Notes under the pieces: generated by a model
The model's input: only the letters and a program-made list of their open reading frames with translations
Told to the model about the DNA's origin: nothing
The model's database searches: none
Shown: positions 1-12,500 of the stretch, in pieces
Layout: each line of letters starts with the position of its first letter
Position numbering within the stretch: position 1 is the first letter of the stretch
Assembly (NCBI GenBank): GCA_940337035.1
Contig: CALNHX010005243.1
Coordinates: 1 to 64,000 of the forward strand
DNA from: Agriotes lineatus
Lineage: Eukaryota; Arthropoda; Insecta; Coleoptera; Elateridae
Direction of reading: 5' to 3'
DNA: 64,000 nucleotides
Translations under genes and position numbers: made by a program

Positions 1-1500
1 ATGGTTGGTTGAAAAGAAAACAATGTAGAAAAATACATTCAAGACATTGTTAGAATGTACAAAAGGATGGTTCGTATAATCTTAATATATACTGTAATAG
101 TAGCATCGCTTAAACAAATGGGGTTCTTAAATACAATATAAAATTAATAATTATTGGCAAAGGATACTACTACACTTTATAAATTGTATTAGCTTCAATT
201 ACGAATCTGTCTGTCACACTCAGGGCAAATTAAAAGAATGTAACTTTAATTATCACAAATAAAAGGGTTTATTGATCGCTCCTTATTCTACATATTTGCA
301 ATAAACTAAGGCTTAGCTCCGGTGAACATGAAACAGATTTAGCTCAGGGTGTCGGTTCATAAAAAACTTTGTATGAAAAATAACTCGTTGTATGACAATT
401 ACTTTCAATTATTAGGGCAAATGCACCATTCCCAGCTGACGTTTAAATAACCTTTAAATTTGACTCAGTAAACAGGATGATCTGTCAGTGCCAACCAATG
501 TGAAATTGAATTTTAAAACACCAAAATGGCAAGGAAGCATCAGGTAAATTCGATTAATACTCTGACGTAGCAACTGCTAAGCTCGTTTACTTTCTAGTGT
601 AACGTAGAAACCCACGAGCGATCGTTTTTTGTTCTGCATCCTGCCAAAACTGAAAAATTCCGCGCCATCTTGCACTTTCCTGGCTCACACTTTTAATACA
701 TAACGCTCATAATCTTTCTGTGCTTAACAAATCATTCTGTATCATTTTATTCACATTACGCCTGACATTAATAAGCTCAAATCAGTCAGTTACAAATTAA
801 ATTGCATTGGCCCTTCCGAATATTTATCATATCTGAAACTCTGAACGTAACCCTTCTAAAGCCTGCTTTATTTCATGCTAACCTTTATCCCTCAAATTAT
901 TAGTTACTGCTGCTCACATCAAGTGCATTTATTAATATAAAGTACTGATTATCTTGCAATAGATAAAATATTTAATTCTGTGCTCATGTTTACTTTATTC
1001 ATTTAGTTAATTCGGCAATCAGAATTGCTATGGGCAGTGAACCAACGAATCAAGAGCTGAAACAACAATCACCATGTAGGTACGACGATCTATGGCAGAC
1101 AAAAAATTTAAATTTGAAGACAGTGTTAACTGCATGTAAGCAACAAAAAAAAAGAAATAGAATAACCTTATAAATCGATTGAAGTGAAATGTTAGCCTTC
1201 ATATGCAAGAAGAAGCGCCGATGTGAATCCAAGCCACCAGGGTGCACACCAAATGGATGGATGCCGAGTTATATATCGCCGTCAAAATAATAAAAGCTAC
1301 AAGGAAAGAAGTGTTTAATGAATTTATTAACATCTCCGTACATAAAAATTTCGCCCAGAAAAAACGCAAAACTGCCAGTCATGTACTTTGTTCTTTATAT
1401 TGGGTGCGGTAAAGTTTAGAAACTCGTTATTCACGCCGTACGATAGTTCCAAAATGTTCCGGAAATTTCGATATGGCTTACAGCCACCTGCACGCTTAGA
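1..1500. other. AT-rich intergenic DNA, no gene seen
   Basis: No coding region, RNA gene or clear repeat was recognised. Short open frames occur by chance, the longest being 65 codons on the minus strand near 1050-1247, and show no familiar motif. Confidence 0.5.
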
Positions 1501-2093
1501 AAAAATCTAGCAGGCTATATATAATCTATATACAAATGCACCAAAAATAGGGAAACGAATTTTGTAGTTTCCTTGAAACTAATACTTTCGTCAAAATTGC
1601 GCATGTGCTGTTTATGTCGCAAAATTTGATATCCGAATTCCAAATTTCTGCGGGCATTTCGCCAGTGTGCACTACGTGCATGCAGCATCGGCAGCGGGAT
1701 CAACGTTATCCGAAACCTGCAAAGCGTTATTCCACCCATTAAACTTTATCGCCTGCGGTTTTGTACACTTCTTGCAGGATTCCACAGGCGCCGCTGCGAC
1801 GACAGGGCCGCGTGTACAATTAATCGTTTTCTTAAGCACATCCGTAATCCCCCTAAAAGCGCAGACAGGGAAATTCGGATTTTACGCCCCTGGATATCCC
1901 CGGTATTCGTCAAACGTTCGCTTATGCAGCCATATACTCGGCAGAGTGCATTATCTCTATTTAGGGCGGAGGATCCGAGCTCCCATTTACGGCTTATGAC
2001 ATTCAGATCGTCTAATGAACCATGAACCGAACAGTTAAGGAATTAAAGGGCCAAAACGGCTCCTGGGAGCCGGCGATAATGAGGGACATATTT
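1500..2093. other. less AT-rich stretch, possible 3' UTR
   Basis: This segment contains many CpG and GC-rich words, unlike the flanks, and no recognised repeat. Open frames exist on both strands (1667-1999 plus, 1515-1739 minus) but neither shows a known motif. If the minus-strand exon at 2094-2229 is real, this would lie downstream of its stop. It could equally be an old transposon remnant. Confidence 0.25.
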
Positions 2094-2229
2094 TTAAATG
2101 AAAAATGCACTAGGTGTTTCATCACCGGCGGCGTTAATGGGAACGTTTTCTCTTATTGATTTTCCTGGCTCAACGAGGATTTCTTCGCTTTCTATTTTGG
2201 GAAGTGGCCCTATATTAGTAAATTTGTTG
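2094..2229 (-). CDS. possible terminal coding exon, unknown protein
   Basis: On the minus strand a T-rich tract ends in CCATAG at about 2230-2235, a reasonable splice acceptor. From there a frame runs about 44 codons to a TAA at 2094-2096. The peptide is hydrophilic and acidic (it contains KFTNIGPLPKIESEE and ends GDETPSAFFI), unlike the hydrophobic junk that AT-rich DNA usually encodes. In this frame a stop lies just upstream of the acceptor, as expected if the real frame comes from a spliced exon. The downstream DNA (1500-2093) is less AT-rich than its surroundings and could be a 3' UTR. No family is recognised, and chance is a live alternative. Confidence 0.22.
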
Positions 2230-3480
2230 CTATGGTATTACAATAAAAATCAAATATCGTTTACGTGCGAGTGGCAAAACCTTTGTTATTTAAATTTTAT
2301 TATCTTGTACACATTTCGCAATGCCTCTTTGAAAATCATTATGTTATTAGTAGAAATGCTATATATAACCTTGTTGAACTATTGTTCAACTATAGCGCAT
2401 TTCAGTTTCTGTTCGTCCGACAGAATTTCAACAAGTCTAGTGATAATAAAATTTAGAAACAAATTTTTAAAAACATTCGCACTTATTTTAGCAGTATGAG
2501 ACATAGCTCCATCGTGCTGACAGCAGACATCGCCTTGGAGCACAACTAATTCATGTAACTTAGTAAAATCTTTATGGAATATTAACATTAGGTTTCTAAT
2601 TTGCAGTTATCGTTTTCTGGCACGAACCACCGTTCTACATTGACTTAGATTAAAACATCACATAAAATTTCCATTTACATGTTTAACACAAATTCTATCA
2701 CGACTCATAACAACCTAATCGTTTACAAAAATAGAAATCATTCAAGGTATTTCTTGTATTTCTTTTATTCCACAATAGATGCTTCGGTCCTGCAATAAAT
2801 TTATTGATTTAATAATAGATCTCAAAATATTCACAATCATTCAATGTATGTGCTCAAAATATGTGATAATTTCTCCAGTAGCTAACTTTATACTTAGTTA
2901 TTTACATTTCGCGTCAAGTTCTACGTACAAGAGAGAAATAACTTGTTCGTCATCTCAATTACAATTTTTATTGTAAATCAGTGGTAAATCATGGAAATAA
3001 TTTATTAGCCATAATGCAATGGTTCACAAAACAATTTAACTTAGTTTTTTAAACCATTACAGTTAATAAAATATTTCCATAGCCTGTTGATTTTATCTAA
3101 TAACTAAAATCTTTTCTGGAAACTTCCAACTCATTAATATCAACTATCTCGGAAACGAGGTACCATACGCAAAGAAGTAAATTTTTGCTTAGATTTTGAC
3201 GCTGAACTCAGAACTTCATTTTTCGCCTCCTCCTTGAATATGCATTTCTAACAATAACACTTATAGAGAGTGTTCATTCATAAACAACGCGATGTAAAGA
3301 GTAATACGTTAGCAAAGTAACTAATATTAGAACGAATTAAATAAATAGATATTCAAGAAAGAATACAGTAAATATTTTTAAAATGGAGAGATTTGAAAGA
3401 AATCGTAAAACTTAGTGAGAAAGGAATAGACACTTATGTAAAGCGCGTGACATAATTTTAGGTGAAAAGAAGCAGTATGT
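2230..3480. other. AT-rich intergenic DNA
   Basis: Nothing recognisable. Open frames here (for example 2098-2499 plus) are rich in Phe, Ile, Leu and Asn, as random AT-rich sequence gives. Confidence 0.5.
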
Positions 3481-3539
3481 ATTCTACCTGGAACTTTAAT
3501 AAATTTAGAGACAATCCCGCCTATATAATAATTTAATCT

Positions 3540-4150
3540 ACTAACTACCAGTGTAGCAAAAGTGAAAGACCTACAACGCAGCGCAAGCGATCATAACAGT
3601 GTAAACTTTGCAACCACAGCCTGTGCAGCCCAAATGAACGGGGAACTAATTTTAGATGTTACGCTACGCGCAAATAAGTGACTAGTGTCGTAAACTGAAT
3701 GATTAGTGTTGCGAGTAACAAATTACATCCGCAACGTCAGAGTAAAAAGCATACAATGTAAAGCTCGAAGCTCAGCAACATTATGCCATCCAGTTGAGCG
3801 CCTGCAGTCGAAAAGTCGGGTAATAAAACCCTTTGTTGGCGCAAGCCGTCCAAACAATAGTGAGATAACATTTCGCTAACGAGACATCCTGTCGCAGGAG
3901 AAGGAAGAGAAATAATCCAAACTCTGATGTCCTGGCTTGAAAACGGGTCAGAATGGCTAAATTGTAATTTTGAAAAACAAAGCATCCATCCAGCCACCGG
4001 AAAACCATAAACAACCCTCCACTTACGCAACTGGGGAAGCTATATAAACAGACATGGAAACTCCAACAAGGAATTCACCTAATTCAGCTCCTTCAAACCT
4101 TTTCCAGTCCTTCAGTGTACAATCTCTGGCAGTCCGTGTCTGCCTATAGT
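3540..4150 (+). repeat. long block of the array, copy 1
   Basis: This block aligns with 6575-7215 in the same orientation. Shared landmarks are GCGGGGAACTGATTTTGGATG-like (near 3636), a run around TCGTAAACTGA (3690), TGCATCCGCGA-like (3727), ACATTACGCCATC-like (3779), CCATAAACAAC (4004) and CGCAACTGGGGAAGCTATA (4026). Identity looks like 70-80 percent with several indels. It is bounded by the short array units. Confidence 0.65.
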
Positions 4151-5929
4151 TTGACTCGTGTCGAATTCGCGCCACTTTCAATCCTTTCAATCACGCACTC
4201 TATGTATGTATTTGTACATCTCGCTACATGTATGTATATATGTGTCTGATCAAAATACTGTTAATTAAATAAATAAATGGTTGTTGTTTTCCATGGTGTT
4301 ATCATTTCGATATAGTCAGAAGTACCCAAAGCAGTATTTATTCTACTTGGGACTTGAGCGACAAAAATTCTAAAATCAAGTTTCTTGTGGTCTAATTTTG
4401 CAATTACGAGAGTTTTAGCTACGATTTCCGTAGAAGAGAAAAATGCAATATTTTACACTTAATTCATTGATTTTAGCATCTTCTTACAATTTCTGTTGAA
4501 AAATGCTTTGAATTATTCTGCTTGAAGCGATAACAATCTAGAGCCGCCCCTACATTTTAATTTATTTTCCAGTTCAACAAGGATTGGCTGCTTACATTTT
4601 CATAAAAGGGAAAGGAACAATATCAATATAGTTTGTAACTCGTATAAGAATAAAGTTCCTTAGTTATTTTGTTAGGAAAGACAAACAGCCTTGAACTCTC
4701 AGTGTGTACCTTGGGATTTAATCTATAGTTTATCCAGGAATATATGCTGGAGTTTTCATAAAGAAAAAAAAAAGAACTTTCATATTTAAATCATGTAGAA
4801 AAGGTGTCTAGTGGTTCTCGCAACTTAAATTCGGAGAAATTAAAAAAATCAAAAGTAGATTTTTGCATTGACGTCATATTCTTGTAATTTGTATTACAAC
4901 GGACTTGAAATACTTTACATGGAGCGGCGAAAATTTTAAAACCGAATCTGTCTACGTTAATTTTAAAATTACAGTTACCTAGGAAAGAGAAAAAAAGATT
5001 TTCTCATTTAATTCATAGACTGTAGTATCTTCTTGCAATTTCTGTAAATATGTTGATTATTTTCTTTGAAGCAACTATAGCCGACCCAACCTACATCATA
5101 ACTGCATTTTCAGTTCACTCAGGATTTTTATTAAAGATCATTATTAATTTTGTTTTGAGAAAATAAAAATTTTTAGGAACCGGTCTTGCGTACATTTTTA
5201 TTTAATTTATAGTATAGTATATGACTACACGCTACAGGTTCACAATTAAATTGTGGATTTCAGTTTCTGTTTCGAATCTATGTAAGAAAGGTTTTTAAAT
5301 AAATCTAGAGCCGACTCTGTCCACATCCTAATTTCATTTCTAGTTCACTCAAGATAATCTGCTTGAATTTTCATAAAAGGAAAAAGGGGGGAAGGATGGT
5401 TTGTAATTTCTAGAATAATTAGAGATCTTTAGTTATTTTCCTCGAAGTGACAAAAATATAGAACCGCCTCTGCCTATATCATAATTTAATTTCCAGTTCA
5501 CTCATGATCGCACGCTATAATTTTCGTAAAAAACATTTTATTATTGTTTGTAATTCTTGTAATTAAAAATATTTAGTTATTTTGCCTTAGAGCAACAAAA
5601 GGTCTAAAGCCGTCCCTGCGTGCGTTTTAATTTAATCAACAGTTTGGCCAAAATTGTCGGTTAAAGTTTCCTTAAAGAAAGGAAAAAGGAAAACTTTCAC
5701 ATTCAGATCTTGGATTTCACTTTCTTCTTCGACTCTATGTAAAGAAGGTTTTTAATGATTCTATTTGGAATGCTCAAAATCAAGAGCCGACCCTGCCTAC
5801 ATCATGATTTTATCTTTCAACCCGCTCAGGATTGTCTACATTTTTCACTAAGCAGAAAAATTGAATATATTTCAATATTGTTTTTAATCATAATTTTTTA
5901 ATTTAGAAAAAAAAAGTTTTTGCGAATTC

Positions 5930-6345
5930 ATAAAGAAAAGAAAAAACCTATTATAGTTTTATTTTATTTTCCTTTCTATATTTTTAGGAGAAAATGTCAA
6001 CTATTCGGTTATATTTTAAATGTTAAATAATGAGTTACTAATTTTTTTAAGTATTAGAATTAATCAAATGCACATTATATATTTAAACGTTTACGTTTTG
6101 CTAAAACTGATTAGCTTCATCAGAACATGCTATACTACTTGTTCTGTTGAAGCTCAACAGTTTTAGCGAAACGTAAACGTTTAAATATATAGTTTTTAGT
6201 ATGTGTATTTGACTAGTTCTAATTATTAAAAAAATAGTAACTTATTAAATAAAATTTAAAATATTACCGAATAGGTGACATTTTCTCCTGAAAATAGAAA
6301 AGAGAAAAGAAAATAAAAGAATTAAACGTGTTTTCTTTTATTTTT
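5930..6345. repeat. 415-bp palindrome with Penelope-like end motifs
   Basis: Two arms of about 205 bp are inverted copies meeting near 6138. Matching landmarks are AGGAGAAAATGTCAACTATT (left, 5987) against the reverse complement of GGTGACATTTTCTCCTG (6274), and TTTAAACGTTTACG (6084) against CGTAAACGTTTAAA (6173). Near the centre each arm carries a CTGATGA or CTGTTGA box, a short stem ending TTTTAGC, then (G)AAACGTAAACG. That arrangement resembles the terminal repeats of Penelope-like retroelements, which often sit as inverted or tandem partial copies and can encode hammerhead ribozymes. No reverse transcriptase lies nearby. Confidence 0.6.
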
Positions 6346-6574
6346 TCTGTATTAATCACATTGTTCTTAATTAGTATAAGAATTAAAGATCTTTAGTTAT
6401 CTTGCTTAGAGAGACAAACGGTCTACAGCCGGCCTTGCGTACGTTGTGATTTAATCTACAGCTTAAGTGAATTTTTCTTAAAGAAAGTAAGAAGCAATAC
6501 TTTCCCATTTCAATAGCGGATATCAGTTCCTTTTTTGAGTTTATGTTGGAAGGTGTAACGACCATAAATCACTC

Positions 6575-7215
6575 CATAAAAGACCTGCAAATACAGCGCC
6601 AGTGATAATAAAAGTGAAAACTTCAGTTCAAAAAGCTGCGCAGCCTACCACAGCGGGGAACTGATTTTGGATGTTGCGCTAAGCGCAACTAACGCTCTAC
6701 TGTCGTAAACTGATTGCCTAGCATCGCGAGTGACAAACTGCATCCGCGATTTCAATGTAAAATACACGCAATTAAAAACTCAGCTCTCGGTAACATTACG
6801 CCATCTGTAAATTGCAAGGTATACGCGGTGTTGCAGCAGGTAGTCGCTCGATCCATTTGGGCAACAAAGGAGGGCTGCGCAGGAAGCAGAGTATTACAGG
6901 TAAAGCAGGTACTAAACACTCGTGTGACGCAAGCCGTCCGAACGGTAGTAACATAACACTTATCCGAGGTAACATCATATTAAAGCAGAAGGGTAATAAC
7001 CCAAATTCCGATGCCCTGGCTTAGAAGCGAGGCGCAATGGCTATTTGCGGTTGTCAAGAAAAGGAAGGGTCCGTCCGGAGCAAGCCATAAACAACGTACG
7101 CAACTGGAAAGGCTATACAAACTAGACACGGAAGCGCTAGAGATGCATTCACTTCAATCACCAGCATTCGGTTTACAACCTCTGGCATACACAAGTGGAT
7201 CAAAGGGTAAACAGC
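6575..7215 (+). repeat. long block of the array, copy 2
   Basis: Partner of 3540-4150, about 3 kb downstream in the same orientation. It carries the matching landmarks AGCGGGGAACTGATTTTGGA (6652), GTCGTAAACTGA (6702), ACATTACGCCATC (6792), CCATAAACAAC (7085) and CGCAACTGGAAAGGCTATAC (7098). Several open frames of 60-80 codons overlap here, but they do not agree between the two copies, so coding is unlikely. Confidence 0.65.
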
Positions 7216-7479
7216 CGACTCTGCGTAGGTTGTTATTTAATTTACAGCCGCGCTAGAAGTTTCCCCTACATTTTTTTATAAAAAACAGAAAACAAAAGTT
7301 TTCATTTTTGGATCATGATTGTCAGTTCGAATTTATTTTACAAAGATTTGGCATTATTCTTCTTAAAGAGACAAAAAAATTTACAGCCTATCCTGCTTTG
7401 TTCACGGTAAAATCAAGGATTTTATAATTATTATGCTATAATTCCTGTTAAGCAAGCTTTTGCATCATGTTACTTTGAA

Positions 7480-9000
7480 CTATAAGGTCCACAACGACAC
7501 TCGACCCATTATAATATAATTAACCTAGAACCAGAATTTCGACGTCTACGTTGTATTTAACATTATTTTTGCATTTTAGTATATTATTATTATTATGCAT
7601 AATATATATGTTGAAACATTTTACTTCGAGCAGCAAGCTACATTTTTCAGATTTAATAATAAACAGGAAAACTAAGTTGTTTCGAAAACAAACATCTGAA
7701 CATATGCAGACTTTTGCCACCTTGCACATCAACCATCCATAAATATTGTAACGATTACTGCAACTGCGGCATTTTCATGTGAACTTGCATAAAAATTGCA
7801 CGGCAGCGGATTTAGCCGCAAGCGAAATGCAAAAAAAGCAGGTCGAGTAACAAACTAACTGCCTTAGAAATCAAGATCTTCTTGTGCGATAATTAAATGG
7901 AAAATTATGCAAACCTTGGCGCATATTTATGAAGATCGCTTAAAAATCGGACACTCAGAACACCTTGCAGAATAAACTAATTGATCATTAGGTGTACTCC
8001 ATGCTCTATTATTGCTAAAAAACGTCATAACACAACTTTGGTAGAAACGGTAAAAACTAATAGTGCTTTTAATTAAAACGCATCATCGTGATGTTTCAAA
8101 AAAGTCATAGTACAGCAATCTTAATGAATTTTACATAAAAATCGTCACAAGTTTAGTCAAGTAAAATACTATTATTTACAATTGTCTCTTTGTAGTGTAC
8201 GTCAAAATTATAATTTTTAAAAATGTGTACAAAACTGGTATGAATACTAAACAACCACCTAAGAATGTCTAAAAATACACCACTGTGCACCTACTGCTTC
8301 ACTTGTAAACACGGGGACTAGTCTAAAAAAAGAACCTATTTTAAGTGTGAATTTCAAAGGCTCGCAGAGTTGGCAGCTCAAAAATTGCGGAAAAATAACT
8401 TTGGGCTCAGCATTTGGGTCAGTAACGTAAGAAGAGCCTAAACATAGCTCCCAAGTGCAAGTGTCATTGTTCACAGCAAAAATAAATACCCTACGGTTTC
8501 CGCTTTTTAAGGCTTTTTGGAAACGTATAAAAAGATCATGTAAGCCCCGGGCACCTCTAGTTTATAATAAAATACTCGGAACTCCAGAAATTGCAGAAAC
8601 AATCCCGGCGCCAGGATCGTAGTTCCCTAATTGGTCAATGACCGTTGCATAGAGCAAAGTTTGGCTTAAAATAAGTTGTTAAATGTATGCTACACTATTC
8701 AGTCCTGGTCAGGATTTCTCATATGGATTGGGAGGCTCCTTATATCGCTTTGGAATACATTCTATCGAAAACTGCAACTTGCGATGAAAATTGGGTGTAA
8801 CATTCTATAGTAAATATTCACAATGTTACTTTTGATCAACTGCAATTTGTGTTCTTTGCTTGTAAAAAATGCATACCATCATTCTATAAACTGGAAAGAA
8901 AGGTGCCTATAAACAATGCGTCAGAAGCAAACTACAGACTTGAGAAAGTTAATAAAAAATATGGATCTTATTTAATTGCAATAACCGAGATGAAGCAAAT
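7480..9000. other. AT-rich intergenic DNA
   Basis: No gene, RNA or repeat family recognised. A short (ATT)n run lies near 7579-7594. Confidence 0.5.
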
Positions 9001-9026
9001 GTGGCGTTAACAAATTTAAGGTGGTA

Positions 9027-9049
9027 TCATATATATATATATATATATA
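9027..9049. repeat. (AT)n microsatellite
   Basis: About eleven uninterrupted AT units. Confidence 0.9.
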
Positions 9050-9249
9050 AGTCAGTAACGCTGAGTCCCTCAGGCTGCATCGTTAACGGTAGGACTTGCT
9101 TCGTCCGAGTTCTAGCTTACCTCCATCTCGGCAATGGCACAAACTTGATGCTACAGAAAGCCGTTTATAACTTACTGTGGTTTGCATGTGACGTACTGTC
9201 ACCAAACAGTACCATTGTAAAACTATTTTGTATTAAACTGGCCATATTA

Positions 9250-9498
9250 TACCGGGTGCCATAAATATCTGTGATCGCATTACCTTTGAAATGAGCAACG
9301 CTTTAAAAACTGATTAATTCAACTACCTAACCTAAATATTAAATGGCATTCGTGTTATCACAACTGACATACGTAGGTGTCAAAATGATTACAGATTCCT
9401 ATAATTTATTATTATTATTGAAATATAATGCTAACCAACATTTATAAGTAGCTAATTCCATGGCTACCGGGATCACAGATATTTACGACCACTCGGTA
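9250..9498. mobile_element. MITE with TACCGGGTG ends
   Basis: The left end TACCGGGTGCCATAAATATC continues through CTGTGATC, and the right end is its imperfect inverted copy (GATCACAGATATTTACGACC then ACTCGGTA). The ends are about 45 bp and are flanked by TA on both sides (9248-9249 and 9499-9500), the target duplication of Tc1/mariner-type elements. The interior of about 160 bp has no coding capacity, so this is a non-autonomous copy. Confidence 0.72.
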
Positions 9499-9526
9499 TA
9501 TAAAAGCCAGTGCAGCTGCATCAGTC
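9497..9526 (+). promoter_or_regulatory. TATA box plus Inr at a MITE junction
   Basis: TATATAAAAG at 9497-9506 is made from the last bases of the MITE, its TA duplication and the adjacent host TAAAAG. TCAGTC at 9521-9526 matches the arthropod initiator TCA(G/T)T(T/C). The A of the Inr is 24-26 bp from the TATA start, slightly shorter than the usual 30-31. A donor-like CAG/GTACGC follows at about 9554. Whether transcription starts here is unknown. Confidence 0.3.
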
Positions 9527-9529
9527 TGC

Positions 9530-12500
9530 CCGTCAAGTTGAATCGACACCGATCAGGTACGCTCTCTTATTGTTACAGAATGCTCTGCCATTGTAGAACG
9601 ACCATTTATTCGTTTCAATACACGAACTGATCCAAATAATCAATAGAGATGGAGTGAAGAATTTGTATAAGATGGATGGTGCAGATGGGAGACTGGAAAA
9701 AGACCTGAAAAGTAGCAACTATCATAGAAGAAAAGCTTAAAAATCAGTAGAAGAAAAAAGAGTAAAGGTTCGCCTTATGGCGAGCGTATTAAGCTGGTTT
9801 CTTAATCATCTCGTTCCAAATTTTATGCTGCATTCGAATCCAACATAAATTATATGAATTTTTATATTAAAATAAAATGTGGATGATGACATAGCTAAAT
9901 TATGTGAAATCTGTTAAGATATTTTAATTTTTAACGCCACTTGTGGTGGAATTGTTACTTCTCCTCCGTTTTTGTGGGAATTTGCTTCTGTTCCCTCGAA
10001 TTTACGCGGCAGTGGGGGATAAAACCGGCAAGCTTGCATATTCAGTCGGAGTTCCCCGATTGAGCAGGCATGTTGTACGCCGCGCTCCCCGGCTCTCGAT
10101 GCTCGAGCGGGGCAGACGTAACATGCCAGTGTAGAATGTGACGTATATACAATACAATACAAGACACTGTAAGCTGCTAATCAGCACCTGGTACGTTAAA
10201 TGCATGTAACCACAGCGTGTATATAAGAAATGCGTTAGATTATCGGAAAGTGGGCCTTTTATTTCGAACGTTTAAATTTAGTCAAGTTTGTAGGTGCAAA
10301 GTTATGTTATAGCCAATTAAGATCCCCTTCACAGAGTCCCTGTTGGTTAAACTTTTAAACCGGCGCTTGTGGTTGTATAATAATTTTTTAAGTTAAACTA
10401 TATACACAGTGACGTCATTTAAGGTATGTTGCTTTTTGTTATGTTTAAAATATGCAATAAGAGATTTTGGGCATCGAATAGGCCTGTTTAAATACTTCCG
10501 TGGTTTGTGCTTGCTTTCTTTTCTTTTGCTGTAAGGCAACTTGCAGGAAGGTTTAACAAGTATTACAAGGGATGCAGACACCAAAGGTAAATCCTTGTCG
10601 GTATAGAGCCTCTAAGCACACCTCCTGAATAAACTGATTGGATACCGTTTCGTAATTTAGGAATTCACATGTCCTGTAGGTACAAGCAACTACGTGGCAC
10701 CATCGGACATTCATTCTGAGTTATCATAAACCTCTAATTCTATCGCTAGTGAACCACCCCTTCTCGACTGCAGTTAGCTGGAGCAAACTATTTGCAGGGT
10801 TGACTGAATTTTGTGGGTTCTCAAATTGCGTAAATGTTGTCATCATCTTATAATAACCGCGGGCCTACAACGGGGAGTAGTTGCATGTTTGATATAAACA
10901 TTTATAATGCCGTTATTACCGTTTAGGCCTCGCATAAATGACAAGAAAGTTAAAAACTGAAAATTGTGATCAGCAATTAAATGAAAACCTTTTGTTAGAC
11001 ATTTTTTGTCACCATATAATACCCAAATGTCAGTGTTCGCTACTTTATATGCATATATATGCAGAAAGGACAACTGCCCCTTCATATCTCTCTTCAAAAC
11101 TTTTGAAGTTTCTGAGACTCATGCATGTAAAATGCAGTTGCATTTTAAAACCTAGGTGAATTTTCAGAATTAAAAATGCACGCACTTCCTCAAATAAGCA
11201 CATGTGCTGAAACGTGGGTGTTCTATTTTAGGTCTTAGATATCAACGCTGATAAAGCGAACTTAAACCAAACTTATCATCCAGTGACAGTTCCGCAATCA
11301 ATGATTAAATGATATCTAATCTCCAAGAGAAAACAAACTCGATTTAATATTTTAATATTGTAAAATGTGCACCTATTTTAATCCAGTACTCCTAAAAACT
11401 GTTTAGTTTCTAATTTTAAATAACCACGTATTTAATGTACTATGTTTAGTCCTGGCAGATTTTTCTTATATCCACGAATTTATGAACCTTTGAAATTGGA
11501 ATAGCGAAATTTTCTCACACATTTAACTGACTGAAATCGTGTTCGCCGCAATATAAGTAGAACTATAATGAAAGACAATCAAACCTTTCTGAAAAACAGT
11601 TACAACGTAATTTCATTGCTAATTAATGATTAATTATTTATTTGTTTTATGTCTAAAATAGGTTGCAATAAAAAAGTATTTAAAAGGTAGAATAGGTGTA
11701 TAAAACTTATTTTTAAAATACTATGTGTTTGCTGTCGAAAGTAGTTATTACAACAATAAAAGTAATGCGAAAAATTAATACAACAGACGTTCTTCAGAAT
11801 TAAATACGTCAAAGCAAACTTTAAAAAGACCTAACTTGAGGGTAAGTACATGTCTAATACGACAACACACATGAAATGTACAAAAAATACCAGTTGCATT
11901 GTTCTTATTATTACAAAAAAAATGTTTTAATATGTCTCCATTATTCTTTATATGTCATAATCATGGCGTTGTACTGCTGATATTTGAATTTATTGCTTAA
12001 GATTTTGCACAGTATTAGGGCACGTTAAAAATTGACGCCGCCATCGCCACTGAGACAATTCGTTGGACTTTTTCGCGCAGGAGACTGTAGGAAATTTCAA
12101 TATCATCGGATCTAATAGCTTCAAAAGCAAGCCTACATATTTGAAAAATCATTCTCGTCTCGTTAACGTACAGTAAAATTTCACTTATATCCTTGATCGA
12201 ATCATTGGAAACATTGCGCTTATCTCGACCTCAATCGTTTCGCAAATCTGTACCAGGCCCGAAAACCTTCCTTCCCATCAATGCCCGTTCTCGACGCCTT
12301 GAGCCCAGCTGCCTATTCTTGTTTCGTCCAGCTGAGAACCGTAAGTTTTTGAGTCCGAGCGATATTCTAACCACTAGCAGCTCTGTTTGCCAACAAGTAT
12401 TTGTTCAGCCCGATGTGACCCTGGTTTTTACATTTATTGCCACTACTTTCTGCATCCAGAAGCAGTTAAGTAATGCATGTTGTAAATTGCTGGAAATTTT

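Larger units (their letters stand above)
3480..7480. repeat. degenerate higher-order repeat array
   Basis: A roughly 100-bp core recurs about a dozen times in one orientation with irregular spacing. Its recognisable words are GAAGCGACAAAAAT, TAGAGCCG(A/C)CCCTGCC, TACATCATAATTTAATTT and CAGTTCACTCAGGATT, followed by TTTTCATAAAAG. Copies are visible near 3505, 4525, 4930, 5070, 5305, 5440, 5585, 5780, 6395, 7205 and 7355. Copies differ by substitutions and small indels, so the array is old. Two much longer blocks (3540-4150 and 6575-7215) also match each other. The array is interrupted by a palindrome at 5930-6345. No protein motif is visible; an old satellite or the relic of a tandemly repeated element are both possible. 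Confidence 0.65.
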
